A DNA stretch of 15,294 bases from an uncultured Collinsella sp. (GTDB lineage: Bacteria > Actinomycetota > Coriobacteriia > Coriobacteriales > Coriobacteriaceae): positions 1 through 15,294 of the forward strand of contig CATYHY010000022.1 in assembly GCA_958407085.1 (NCBI GenBank). The letters run 5' to 3'. Of the stretch, positions 1 through 5,893 are shown in pieces. Each line of letters begins with the position of its first letter. Within the stretch, counting starts at the first letter, position 1. The notes beneath the pieces are model-generated. The model was given only the letters and a program-made list of their open reading frames with translations. It was not told where the DNA came from and ran no database searches. A program made the position numbers and the translations under genes.

Positions 1-655
1 CGTCCAGCTCGGGCAGGACGGAATCGAGGTCGCTCGTCACGTGGTCGCAGCCCAGGACCTCGGGCGCCGGCGGCAACAGCGTGCCGGGGGCGACGGCGTA
101 GGTCTCGCAGCCCATGATCTTCAACGCGGGAATCAGCGAGCCGCAGACACGGGAGTGCGCGATATCGCCGACGACAGCGACCTTCAGACCGTGGAAGTCA
201 CCCTTGTGCTCCCAGATGGTATACAGGTCGAGCAGGGCCTGCGTGGGATGGTTGTGCTTGCCGTCGCCGGCGCAGATGACGCTCGCGGGCGAGTTCTGCG
301 TGACGATGTAGGGAGCACCGGCGTGCTTATCGCGCACGACGATGCAGTCGATCTTGTAGGCGTTGAGGGTCTCGACGGTGTCGACGAGGCTCTCACCCTT
401 GACCGTGGAGGTCGAGGAGCCGCCAAAGTTAAGGCTATCGGCCGAAAGACGCTTCTCGGCGAGCTCGAAGGAGCTGCGGGTGCGCGTCGAGGGCTCGTTG
501 AACATGTTGACGATGGTCTTGCCCTTGAGCGTGGGGACCTTCTTGATCGCACGCTCGTTGACCTCGGAGAACGCCTTGGCGGTCTCGAGGATGAGCTTGA
601 TGTCCTCTTCGGAGTACTCGGTAATGTCGATCAGGTGCTTATGGTTGAACGCCAC
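1..655 (-). CDS. pyrB: Aspartate carbamoyltransferase catalytic subunit, 3' end cut by the window edge
   Basis: Joins carbamoyl phosphate to L-aspartate, the committed step of de novo pyrimidine synthesis, in the cytoplasm. The 218 visible residues hold the carbamoyl-phosphate signature EPSTRTR (residues 54-60), the STVKGES loop (about 83-89) and HPTQALLDLYTI (136-147). Roughly 90 C-terminal residues of a family that is usually about 310 long lie outside the window. I chose the GTG at 655 (protein begins MAFNHKHLID) because a GGAGGTGAG Shine-Dalgarno sits about 7 bases upstream, inside the end of pyrR. An in-frame GTG 12 bases earlier overlaps that site and is less likely. The gene starts 4 bases after the pyrR stop, so the two are co-transcribed and probably translationally coupled. 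It should share control by the pyr leader upstream of pyrR. Confidence 0.97.
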   Translation of the reverse strand, partial: MAFNHKHLIDITEYSEEDIKLILETAKAFSEVNERAIKKVPTLKGKTIVNMFNEPSTRTRSSFELAEKRLSADSLNFGGSSTSTVKGESLVDTVETLNAYKIDCIVVRDKHAGAPYIVTQNSPASVICAGDGKHNHPTQALLDLYTIWEHKGDFHGLKVAVVGDIAHSRVCGSLIPALKIMGCETYAVAPGTLLPPAPEVLGCDHVTSDLDSVLPELD

Positions 656-659
656 GGTA

Positions 660-1244
660 CTACTCACCTCCCAGCGGCGCGGAGCCCACATGGGAACCCG
701 GCGCGACGTCGTTAATCTCGACGGCGGTGTGGCCGTCGACTTCCTTCATATATAGGTGCACGTTCTCCTCATGCGACGAGGGAACGTTCTTGCCGACAAA
801 GTCCGGCGAGATGGGGAGCTCACGGTGGCCGCGGTCAACGAGGACAGCCAGCTCAATGCGGCTCGGACGGCCCAGGTCCATGACGGCGTCGAGAGCGGCG
901 CGGATGGTACGACCCGTATAGAGGATGTCGTCCACCAGCACGACGCGCTTGCCGTCGACGCTGAAGGGAATGTTGGTAGCGTGGATCGCGGGAGCGAAAT
1001 TGGTCGCATAGTCATCGCGATAGAAGCTGATGTCCAGGCTGCCGAGCGGAACGTCGACGCCCTCGATCTCCTTGATCTCCTCGGCGAGCTTCTTTGCCAG
1101 AAGGTCGCCGCGCGTGACGATGCCGACCAGAGCGAGGTCTTCACAGCCCTCGTTGCGCTCGAGAATCTCGTGCGCGATGCGGGTCATCGCTCGATTGACG
1201 GCGGTCTCGTCCATGATGACCGCCTTGGGGGAAGTCGTGCCCAT
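660..1244 (-). CDS. pyrR: PyrR bifunctional pyr operon RNA-binding attenuator / uracil phosphoribosyltransferase
   Basis: PyrR binds pyr mRNA when UMP or UTP is high and favours termination; many members also make UMP from uracil and PRPP. The 194-residue protein carries the PRPP loop VVLVDDILYTGRT (101-113) and the PyrR-type segment LVDRGHRELPISPDFVGKNV (135-154). The family is usually about 180 residues; the surplus is a short polar C-terminal tail after residue 180. The ATG at 1244 follows a GAGGAAGGAG ribosome binding site. It is the first gene of the operon, with pyrB next. A leader with a plausible PyrR-binding loop and an intrinsic terminator lies just upstream, so the gene probably controls itself. 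Confidence 0.97.
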   Translation of the reverse strand: MGTTSPKAVIMDETAVNRAMTRIAHEILERNEGCEDLALVGIVTRGDLLAKKLAEEIKEIEGVDVPLGSLDISFYRDDYATNFAPAIHATNIPFSVDGKRVVLVDDILYTGRTIRAALDAVMDLGRPSRIELAVLVDRGHRELPISPDFVGKNVPSSHEENVHLYMKEVDGHTAVEINDVAPGSHVGSAPLGGE

Positions 1245-1283
1245 CGATCTCCTTCCTCACATGTCTTGACTGCTGACACAGTC

Positions 1284-1322
1284 AAAAAAATAGATGCCCG
1301 ACCGCTCAAAGCGGACCAGACA
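1284..1322 (-). terminator. Intrinsic terminator in the pyrR leader (attenuator terminator)
   Basis: On the minus strand, TGTCTG and CCGC pair with GCGG and CGGGCA around a TTTGA loop, with a small internal loop. After a 4-base spacer comes a run of seven T (1290-1284). The hairpin lies 40 bases before the pyrR start, which is where an attenuator is expected rather than the end of a transcription unit. Confidence 0.8.
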
Positions 1323-1369
1323 CCCACAGGAAGGGCTGCTCTTTGGCAGCAATGTAATTCCATGTGGGT
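1322..1369 (-). promoter_or_regulatory. Candidate PyrR-binding loop (anti-antiterminator) of the pyr attenuator
   Basis: The minus-strand RNA folds as ACCCACA / TGTGGGT (outer stem 1369-1363 with 1328-1322), then GGAA / TTCC, then GCTGC / GCAGC closing a six-base loop CAAAGA (1345-1340). The top, CCAAAGAG, resembles the known Bacillus PyrR site core CCNGNGAG with one change. An alternative helix pairs GCTGCCAAAG (1350-1341) with CTTTGAGCGGT (1311-1301) with one bulged A. It would break both this loop and the terminator, so it is a natural antiterminator. A third hairpin, GGGTA / TACCC, lies just upstream. The folding is my own reading; PyrR binding is inferred from the adjacent pyrR gene. Confidence 0.7.
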
Positions 1370-1398
1370 ATCTCGTACCCCTTTAATGGTCAAAGGAT

Positions 1399-1427
1399 AG
1401 TGTAGCCAACCTCGAGCTTAATTGCGA
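1399..1427 (-). promoter_or_regulatory. Candidate promoter of pyrR-pyrB
   Basis: The minus strand has a -10-like TACACT (1404-1399) and, 17 bases upstream, a weak -35-like TCGCAA (1427-1422). Transcription starting about 7 bases downstream would include the entire attenuator fold. The position is right but the -35 match is poor. Confidence 0.4.
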
Positions 1428-1497
1428 GCATAAATACAGAGCAATCTGTAAACGGAGCCCAATGCTCCATAAACCTATATATATTTGTGGGACAAGC

Positions 1498-1526
1498 TTG
1501 AAAACGCACGCACGAGCTGGCATAAT
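1498..1526 (+). promoter_or_regulatory. Candidate distal promoter of rpmB
   Basis: TTGAAA (1498-1503) and CATAAT (1521-1526) are separated by exactly 17 bases, with TGG directly before the -10, an extended -10 pattern. It is one of the best sigma-70-type matches in the window. It points at rpmB and would give a leader of about 160 bases. The leader contains no convincing ORF and no terminator. Confidence 0.55.
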
Positions 1527-1600
1527 CCCCTCTGCTGCACGCAAATCGGATCTACGTCCAGGGCCGTGGCGTGAGCACTATCGCCAAAAGAGGAATATCT

Positions 1601-1641
1601 CTGTGTAGATTACGCACAGGGAGCTGCTTCTGTGCTATAGT
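1601..1641 (+). promoter_or_regulatory. Candidate proximal rpmB promoter with overlapping inverted repeats
   Basis: An extended -10, TGCTATAGT (TATAGT at 1636-1641), lies 55 bases before the rpmB start. The -35 region is weak (CGCACA, 1613-1618). GCACAG (1614-1619) and CTGTGC (1630-1635) form a perfect inverted repeat abutting the -10, and another CTGTG lies at 1601-1605. These half-sites could be an operator; no regulator can be named. Confidence 0.5.
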
Positions 1642-1695
1642 TCAGGCTTGTTTGTTAACGCGACATGTTCGTTTGTCGCCCAAGGAGGGTCAGTT

Positions 1696-1884
1696 ATGTC
1701 CAAAGTTTGCGAAGTTTGCGGTAAGCACCCCGTTGCCGGTCGCTCCATCAGCCACTCTCACCGCGTCACCAACCGTAAGTTCCGCCCCAACATCCAGCGC
1801 GTCTACGTCGTCGTCGATGGTCACCGTCGCAAGATGAACGTTTGCTCCACCTGCCTCAAGTCCGGCAAGGTTGCGCGCTCCTAA
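1696..1884 (+). CDS. rpmB: 50S ribosomal protein L28 (bL28), zinc-ribbon type
   Basis: A 62-residue large-subunit ribosomal protein. The start is MSKVCEVCGKHP and the end CSTCLKSGKVARS. Two CxxC pairs (C5/C8 and C50/C53) can hold one zinc, as in the C+ form of L28; the middle is the usual SHSHRVTNRKFRPNIQRV core. The ATG at 1696 follows an AAGGAGGG ribosome binding site by about 7 bases. A longer in-frame start at 1648 would add 16 residues not seen in the family and would place that ribosome binding site inside the gene. Monocistronic: two candidate promoters lie upstream and a strong terminator downstream. C+ L28 genes often have cysteine-free paralogues used under zinc limitation; none is visible here. 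Confidence 0.97.
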   Translation: MSKVCEVCGKHPVAGRSISHSHRVTNRKFRPNIQRVYVVVDGHRRKMNVCSTCLKSGKVARS

Positions 1885-1955
1885 ATAAGGTCTTACCAAC
1901 AAGTACCTCGGACTCTCCGGGTCAAAGACCTCGCGTTCACATAGAACTTACCAAA

Positions 1956-1985
1956 GGCGCCCTCCCCTACGGAGGGCGCCTTTTT
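1956..1985 (+). terminator. Intrinsic terminator of rpmB
   Basis: A perfect 10-base stem GGCGCCCTCC / GGAGGGCGCC with loop CCTAC is followed by TTTTT. It ends two bases before the first copy of the repeat that frames the transposase unit. Confidence 0.95.
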
Positions 1986-1986
1986 G

Positions 1987-2004
1987 CACTCATTGGGGAC
2001 AGAC
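1987..2004 (+). repeat. REP-like repeat, left outer copy
   Basis: CACTCATTGGGGACAGAC, an exact 18-base inverted match to the copy at 2988-3005. Confidence 0.85.
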
Positions 2005-2023
2005 TTACATGAGTGTTTTCACG

Positions 2024-2039
2024 CATTGGGGACAGACAT
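2024..2039 (+). repeat. REP-like repeat, left inner copy
   Basis: CATTGGGGACAGACAT repeats the core of the outer copy in the same direction, 33 bases further in. All 16 bases also match the right copy in inverted form (2986-3001). Confidence 0.85.
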
Positions 2040-2050
2040 GACGTACGCAT

Positions 2051-2088
2051 GCGGCGCCATGGTCAGGTCCTGACCTGCCTCACGCCGC
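2051..2088. repeat. Nested palindrome over the transposase stop codon
   Basis: An outer stem GCGGCG (2051-2056) / CGCCGC (2083-2088) encloses an inner near-perfect palindrome GGTCAGG-T-CCTGACC (2061-2075). The structure covers the transposase stop at 2080-2082. It has no T-run, so it is not a standard terminator. It may be a transposase recognition hairpin or an mRNA 3' end structure. Confidence 0.6.
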
Positions 2089-2856
2089 CTCGTTCCAGCC
2101 TGTGGTGGCCTTGGTCACGCTTGTGGCGCCAATACCGGTGATGCGGGCAATTTGCTTGACCGTGAGATGTGCCCGCCTGAGCCTCAGCAGATAGGCATCG
2201 CGATCGGGGCGTGGCAGGGCCTTGAGCAGCGCAGGATCTATGCTCGGCAGGACTTCGTGCGCTACGGAAAGGGCCTCCTCATCGGGGATCCGCCGGCGTG
2301 GAAGAACCTCCACTGACCAGATGCGCCCAGCAACTTCCTCGAGATGCTCGCAATAGCAACGGGAGCCTCCGACAATATCGAGCATAGGGGCCGCATCACA
2401 GATGTCAAAGGGATCATAGCCCAGCTGGTATGCCCTAAAGCTTGACCAGCGGTATGCTTCGAGAGAGTCGATCGCACCTTTCACAGGATTGAGATGGATA
2501 TAATCGAGTAGCTGCACCGCCTGCGTGTCCGACTCGACCGCGACCCGCGAATAGCGATTGTCAAACAGATGGCCCGTTCTTCCCGTTTTCCCGTTGAAAT
2601 ACTTAGCATATGCCGTCAGTGCACACTGCATTGCCTTTGAAAGATTGTCAAATGGATCATCAACCATCAAATGGAAGTGATTGTCCATAAGGCACCAAGC
2701 CAACACCGCTACTTTATGGCGCGCGAACCTGTCCGAGATGTCCGATAAGAAACGATATCGGTCAGAGTCATCTTCAAAAATAATCTGTTTAGAGTTACCA
2801 CGGTCAAAGACGTGGTAATAGCCGGTGAGCGAAACGGCACGGGCGCATCGAGGCAT
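2080..2856 (-). CDS. REP-associated tyrosine transposase (RAYT, Y1/HUH family)
   Basis: A 258-residue single-strand DNA transposase-like protein. The N-terminal Y1 domain begins PRCARAVSLTGYYHVFDRGN; the HUH metal motif is H60-F61-H62 within MDNHFHLMV; the catalytic tyrosine is most likely Y119 in LLDYIHLNPVKG; and YRWSS follows at 135-139. The rest, about 120 residues, ends in a helix-turn-helix-like segment LTVKQIARITGIGATSVTKA (231-250). All catalytic residues are present and the frame is open, so it may be functional. I chose the ATG at 2856 because AGGAG sits 5 bases upstream and the family motif starts right there; an in-frame ATG at 2889 would add 11 unrelated residues. RAYTs act on REP-type palindromes, consistent with the flanking repeats. 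Confidence 0.9.
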   Translation of the reverse strand: MPRCARAVSLTGYYHVFDRGNSKQIIFEDDSDRYRFLSDISDRFARHKVAVLAWCLMDNHFHLMVDDPFDNLSKAMQCALTAYAKYFNGKTGRTGHLFDNRYSRVAVESDTQAVQLLDYIHLNPVKGAIDSLEAYRWSSFRAYQLGYDPFDICDAAPMLDIVGGSRCYCEHLEEVAGRIWSVEVLPRRRIPDEEALSVAHEVLPSIDPALLKALPRPDRDAYLLRLRRAHLTVKQIARITGIGATSVTKATTGWNEAA

Positions 2857-2932
2857 AATCTCTCCTTTCAAAAACTGAACAGGCAACACCTAAAAGGAGA
2901 GAAGGAACGCGAAATGCTGAGCCTGTGATCTA

Positions 2933-2938
2933 TTTATA
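2933..2938 (-). promoter_or_regulatory. Possible -10 element for the transposase gene
   Basis: TATAAA on the minus strand, about 80 bases before the transposase start. No good -35 element lies at the right distance, so this is only a weak candidate. Confidence 0.25.
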
Positions 2939-2987
2939 TCCGATTAGCGGCAATAACAGGCCCAGAACGGCAAAATGGCAAATCGAT

Positions 2988-3005
2988 GTCTGTCCCCAAT
3001 GAGTG
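2988..3005 (-). repeat. REP-like repeat, right copy (inverted)
   Basis: GTCTGTCCCCAATGAGTG is the exact reverse complement of 1987-2004. Confidence 0.85.
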
Positions 3006-3012
3006 GGACGGT

Positions 3013-3027
3013 GCATTGGACAGATAG
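3013..3027 (+). repeat. Decayed REP-like repeat at the right end
   Basis: GCATTGGACAGATAG matches the repeat core with two G missing. Facing the copy at 2988-3005, it can form a hairpin: TCTGTCC pairs with GGACAGA, and AATG with CATT after a CC bulge. That is the paired arrangement seen in REPIN-type elements. Confidence 0.55.
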
Positions 3028-3032
3028 ATTTA

Positions 3033-3064
3033 GTTGAATCGTTTCATTTGGTTGAAGCGTTTTA
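3033..3064 (+). promoter_or_regulatory. Tandem operator-like sites upstream of adhE
   Basis: GTTGAATCGTTT (3033-3044) and GTTGAAGCGTTT (3051-3062) are direct repeats 18 bases apart. Each is also an imperfect palindrome around a central CG (TGAATCGTTTCA, then TGAAGCGTTTTA). They lie about 50-80 bases before the candidate adhE -10, which suits an activator or an upstream repressor site. The central CG recalls LacI-family operators. The regulator is unknown. Confidence 0.5.
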
Positions 3065-3107
3065 GTGTGCCTTTTACAGGAATCTTACCGTTCGCCGAAT
3101 AATTTCT

Positions 3108-3116
3108 TGCTATCAT
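3108..3116 (+). promoter_or_regulatory. adhE: Candidate adhE promoter (extended -10)
   Basis: TGCTATCAT, an extended -10 element with TATCAT at 3111-3116, stands 40 bases before the adhE start. The -35 position (about 3088-3093) matches poorly, which is tolerated by extended -10 promoters and would fit dependence on an activator. Confidence 0.5.
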
Positions 3117-3156
3117 GCAAGGCGTAGGGTAAATCTCCGATCGCAAGGAGACACAA

Positions 3157-5805
3157 ATGGTGAAAAAGTCACCGGAAAACACTACTCCCGCAATTGTGGA
3201 CAACGTAGAGGCGCTTGAGGCTAAGCTCGCTCAGATGCGAGAGGCCCAGGCGCTTTTTGCTACGTACACGCAGGAGCAGGTCGACAAGATCTTCTATGAG
3301 GCCGCCATGGCCGCCAACAAGGCTCGTATCCCGTTGGCGAAGATGGCCATCGAGGAGACCGGCCGCGGCGTTCTTGAGGACAAGGTCATCAAGAACCACT
3401 ACGCCGCAGAGTACATCTACAACGCTTACAAGAACACCAAGACCTGTGGCGTTCTGGAGCGCGACGAGGCTTACGGCATCACCAAGATCGCCGAGCCCAT
3501 CGGCATCGTGGGCGCCGTCATCCCGACGACCAACCCCACCTCCACCGCGATCTTCAAGACGCTGATCAGCCTGAAGACCCGCAACGCCATCATCATCTCC
3601 CCGCACCCGGCAGCCGCCAAGTGCACCATCGCCGCCGCCAAGCTCGTGCTTGACGCCGCCGTCAAGGCCGGCGCCCCCGAGGGCATCATCGGCTGGGTCG
3701 ATGTCCCCTCCATCGAGCTGACCAACATGGTCATGCGCGACGTCGACATCATCCTCGCCACCGGTGGCCCGGGCATGGTCAAGGCCGCTTACTCCTCGGG
3801 CAAGCCCGCCCTGGGCGTTGGCGCCGGTAACACCCCGGTCGTCATCGACGACACCGCCGACGTGCTGCTCGCCGTCAACTCCATCATCCACTCCAAGACC
3901 TTCGACAACGGCATGATCTGCGCTTCCGAGCAGTCCGTGACCGTCATCGACACCATCTATGACCAGGTTAAGGCCGAGTTCCAGAAGCGCGGCTGCTACT
4001 TCGTCAAGCAGGGTGCCGAGATGGAGGCCCTGCGTGCCGCCATGTTCAAGAACGGCGCCCTGGATCACCGCATCCCCGGCATGGCTGCCGCCAAGATCGC
4101 CGAGCTCGCCGGCATCGAGGTTCCCGCCAAGACCAAGATCCTGATCGCTGAGGTCACCTCCACCGACCCCGCCAAGGAGGAGTTCTCCCACGAGAAGCTC
4201 TCCCCGGTCCTGGCCATGTACCACGCCAAGGACTTCCAGGAGGCCGTCGACAAGGCCGAGCACCTGGTGCTCGCCGGTGGCCCGGGCCACACCGCCTCTC
4301 TGTACGTGCACCCCGCCCAGGCCGAGAAGATCAGCCTGTTCGAGCACGTCATGAAGGCCTGCCGTATCGTCATCAACACCCCGTCCTCGCACGGCGGCAT
4401 CGGTGACCTGTACAACTTTGGCATGAAGCCGTCTCTGACCCTGGGCTGCGGCTCCTGGGGCGGCAACTCCGTCTCCGAGAACGTTGGGGTGAAGCACTTG
4501 ATCAACGTTAAGACTGTGGCCGAGCGCCGTGAGAACATGCTGTGGTTCCGCGCTCCCGAGAAGGTCTACTTCAAGAAGGGTTCCACGCCCGTCGCCCTCG
4601 ACGAGCTGGGCAACGTCATGGGCAAGAAGCGCGCCTTCATCGTCACCGACCAGTTCCTCTTCAAGAATGGCAACACCCGCGCCATCGAGGCCAAGCTCGA
4701 CGAGATGGGCATCGCCCACGACTGCTTCTACGACGTCGAGCCCGATCCGTCGCTGCAGTGCGCACGTCGCGGCGCCAAGCAGATGGCTCTCTTTGAGCCG
4801 GACGTCATCATCGCCGTCGGCGGTGGCTCCGCTATGGACGCCGGCAAGATCATGTGGATGATGTACGAGCACCCCGAGTGCAAGTTTGAGGACATGGCCA
4901 TGGACTTCATGGACATCCGCAAGCGTATCTTCACCTTCCCCGAGATGGGCAAGAAGGCCTATTTCGTCGCCGTCCCGACCTCTTCGGGTACCGGCTCCGA
5001 GTGCACGCCGTTCGCCATCATCACCGACAAGGAGACCGGCATCAAGTGGCCGCTCGCCGACTACGCGCTGCTCCCCAACATGGCTATCGTCGACGCCGAC
5101 AACTGCATGACCGCCCCGCGCGGCCTGACCGCTGCCTCCGGCATCGACGTCATGACCCACGCCATCGAGTCCTACGTCTCCATCATGGCTTCCGACTACA
5201 CCAAGGGCCTCTCCGAGCGCGCTGCTAAGCTCGTCTTCGAGAACCTGCCCTCCAGCTTCACGAACGGCGCCAAGGACCCGCACGCCCGCGAGGAGATGCA
5301 CAACGCCTCCTGCATGGCCGGCATGGCCTTCGCCAACGCCTTCCTGGGCCTCAACCACTCCATGGCCCACAAGCTCGGCGCCTTCCATCACCTGCCCCAC
5401 GGCATCGCCAACGCCGTCATCCTGACTCGCGTCATGCGCTACAACGCCGCTGAGGCCCCCGTCAAGATGGGCACGTTCTCTCAGTATCCTTACCCCAACG
5501 CGCTGCACAACTACGCCGAGATGGCCAAGTACTGCGGCATCGAGGGCAAGGACGACAAGGAGGTCTTCGAGAACTTCATCACGAAGCTCGAGGAGCTCAA
5601 GGACTTCATCGGCGTCAAGAAGACTATCGCCGACTACGGTGTTGACGAGCAGTACTTCCTCGACACCCTCGACGAGATGACCGAGCAGGCATTCAACGAC
5701 CAGTGCACCGGCGCCAACCCGCGCTACCCGCTCATGAGCGAGATCAAGGAGCTCTACCTGGACGCCTACTACGGCCGCGAGCCCCAGGATTACGCCGTCT
5801 GCTAG
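3157..5805 (+). CDS. adhE: Bifunctional acetaldehyde-CoA / alcohol dehydrogenase AdhE
   Basis: Reduces acetyl-CoA to acetaldehyde and then ethanol, regenerating two NAD+ during fermentation; the family assembles into spirosomes in the cytoplasm. It has 882 residues, close to the E. coli length (891). The N-terminal aldehyde dehydrogenase half (about 15-450) has the catalytic C255 in FDNGMICASEQS. The C-terminal iron-dependent alcohol dehydrogenase half (about 460-875) has the GGGSAMDAGK nucleotide-binding motif (555-564). Iron ligands D664, H668, H734 and H748 show the same spacing as in E. coli (4, 66, 14). The ATG at 3157 follows AAGGAG by 8 bases. Codon use is strongly biased to C-ending codons, which suggests high expression. 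It stands alone on the plus strand with its own candidate promoter and operator-like repeats. Confidence 0.98.
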   Translation: MVKKSPENTTPAIVDNVEALEAKLAQMREAQALFATYTQEQVDKIFYEAAMAANKARIPLAKMAIEETGRGVLEDKVIKNHYAAEYIYNAYKNTKTCGVLERDEAYGITKIAEPIGIVGAVIPTTNPTSTAIFKTLISLKTRNAIIISPHPAAAKCTIAAAKLVLDAAVKAGAPEGIIGWVDVPSIELTNMVMRDVDIILATGGPGMVKAAYSSGKPALGVGAGNTPVVIDDTADVLLAVNSIIHSKTFDNGMICASEQSVTVIDTIYDQVKAEFQKRGCYFVKQGAEMEALRAAMFKNGALDHRIPGMAAAKIAELAGIEVPAKTKILIAEVTSTDPAKEEFSHEKLSPVLAMYHAKDFQEAVDKAEHLVLAGGPGHTASLYVHPAQAEKISLFEHVMKACRIVINTPSSHGGIGDLYNFGMKPSLTLGCGSWGGNSVSENVGVKHLINVKTVAERRENMLWFRAPEKVYFKKGSTPVALDELGNVMGKKRAFIVTDQFLFKNGNTRAIEAKLDEMGIAHDCFYDVEPDPSLQCARRGAKQMALFEPDVIIAVGGGSAMDAGKIMWMMYEHPECKFEDMAMDFMDIRKRIFTFPEMGKKAYFVAVPTSSGTGSECTPFAIITDKETGIKWPLADYALLPNMAIVDADNCMTAPRGLTAASGIDVMTHAIESYVSIMASDYTKGLSERAAKLVFENLPSSFTNGAKDPHAREEMHNASCMAGMAFANAFLGLNHSMAHKLGAFHHLPHGIANAVILTRVMRYNAAEAPVKMGTFSQYPYPNALHNYAEMAKYCGIEGKDDKEVFENFITKLEELKDFIGVKKTIADYGVDEQYFLDTLDEMTEQAFNDQCTGANPRYPLMSEIKELYLDAYYGREPQDYAVC

Positions 5806-5822
5806 TTTTAGCACGGTTTTTA

Positions 5823-5861
5823 ACGGCGGGGGTGCACGGGTGTTTCACACACCCCCGCCGT
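5823..5861 (+). terminator. GC-rich hairpin after adhE, probable weak or partial terminator
   Basis: A perfect 12-base stem ACGGCGGGGGTG / CACCCCCGCCGT with a 15-base loop starts 17 bases after the adhE stop. It is followed by CGCTTCTAT rather than a T-run, so termination may be incomplete. It could instead protect the 3' end of adhE mRNA while allowing readthrough into the next gene. Confidence 0.6.
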
Positions 5862-5893
5862 CGCTTCTATCGCATCGTTGAAAGGATGCAACC

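Larger units (their letters stand above)
1987..3027. mobile_element. REP-associated transposase (RAYT) unit with terminal inverted repeats
   Basis: The unit is one HUH/Y1 transposase gene framed by CACTCATTGGGGACAGAC at 1987-2004 and its exact reverse complement at 2988-3005. A further direct copy lies inside the left end and a decayed copy outside the right end. It fills the space between the rpmB terminator and the adhE control region. The DNA around 2580-2820 looks more AT-rich than its neighbours, which suggests separate ancestry. No target-site duplication is seen, as expected for a Y1 enzyme. The exact ends are uncertain, and RAYTs are often domesticated and immobile, so mobility is not shown. 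Confidence 0.7.

Noticed and set aside
1571..1837. An 88-codon frame upstream of and overlapping rpmB
   Set aside because: It lacks a ribosome binding site, and two thirds of it lie out of frame across promoter elements and L28 coding sequence.
1987..3027. A classical DDE insertion sequence with target duplications
   Set aside because: The protein is an HUH/Y1 enzyme, and I could find no flanking direct duplication.
3035..3046. TGAATCGTTTCA as a Rex operator controlling adhE
   Set aside because: Only the TGAA-N4-TTCA core fits; the flanking bases do not match the TTGTGAA-N4-TTCACAA type. The repeat is better described as an unidentified tandem site.
3034..3047. CcpA-type cre site upstream of adhE
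   Set aside because: The central CG agrees, but the TG and CA ends of the cre consensus do not.
3169..5814. An 881-codon open frame antisense to adhE
   Set aside because: It mirrors adhE almost end to end. Strong C-ending codon bias in adhE removes stop codons from the antisense frame, and the translation is low-complexity V, L, G and D-rich text without any domain.
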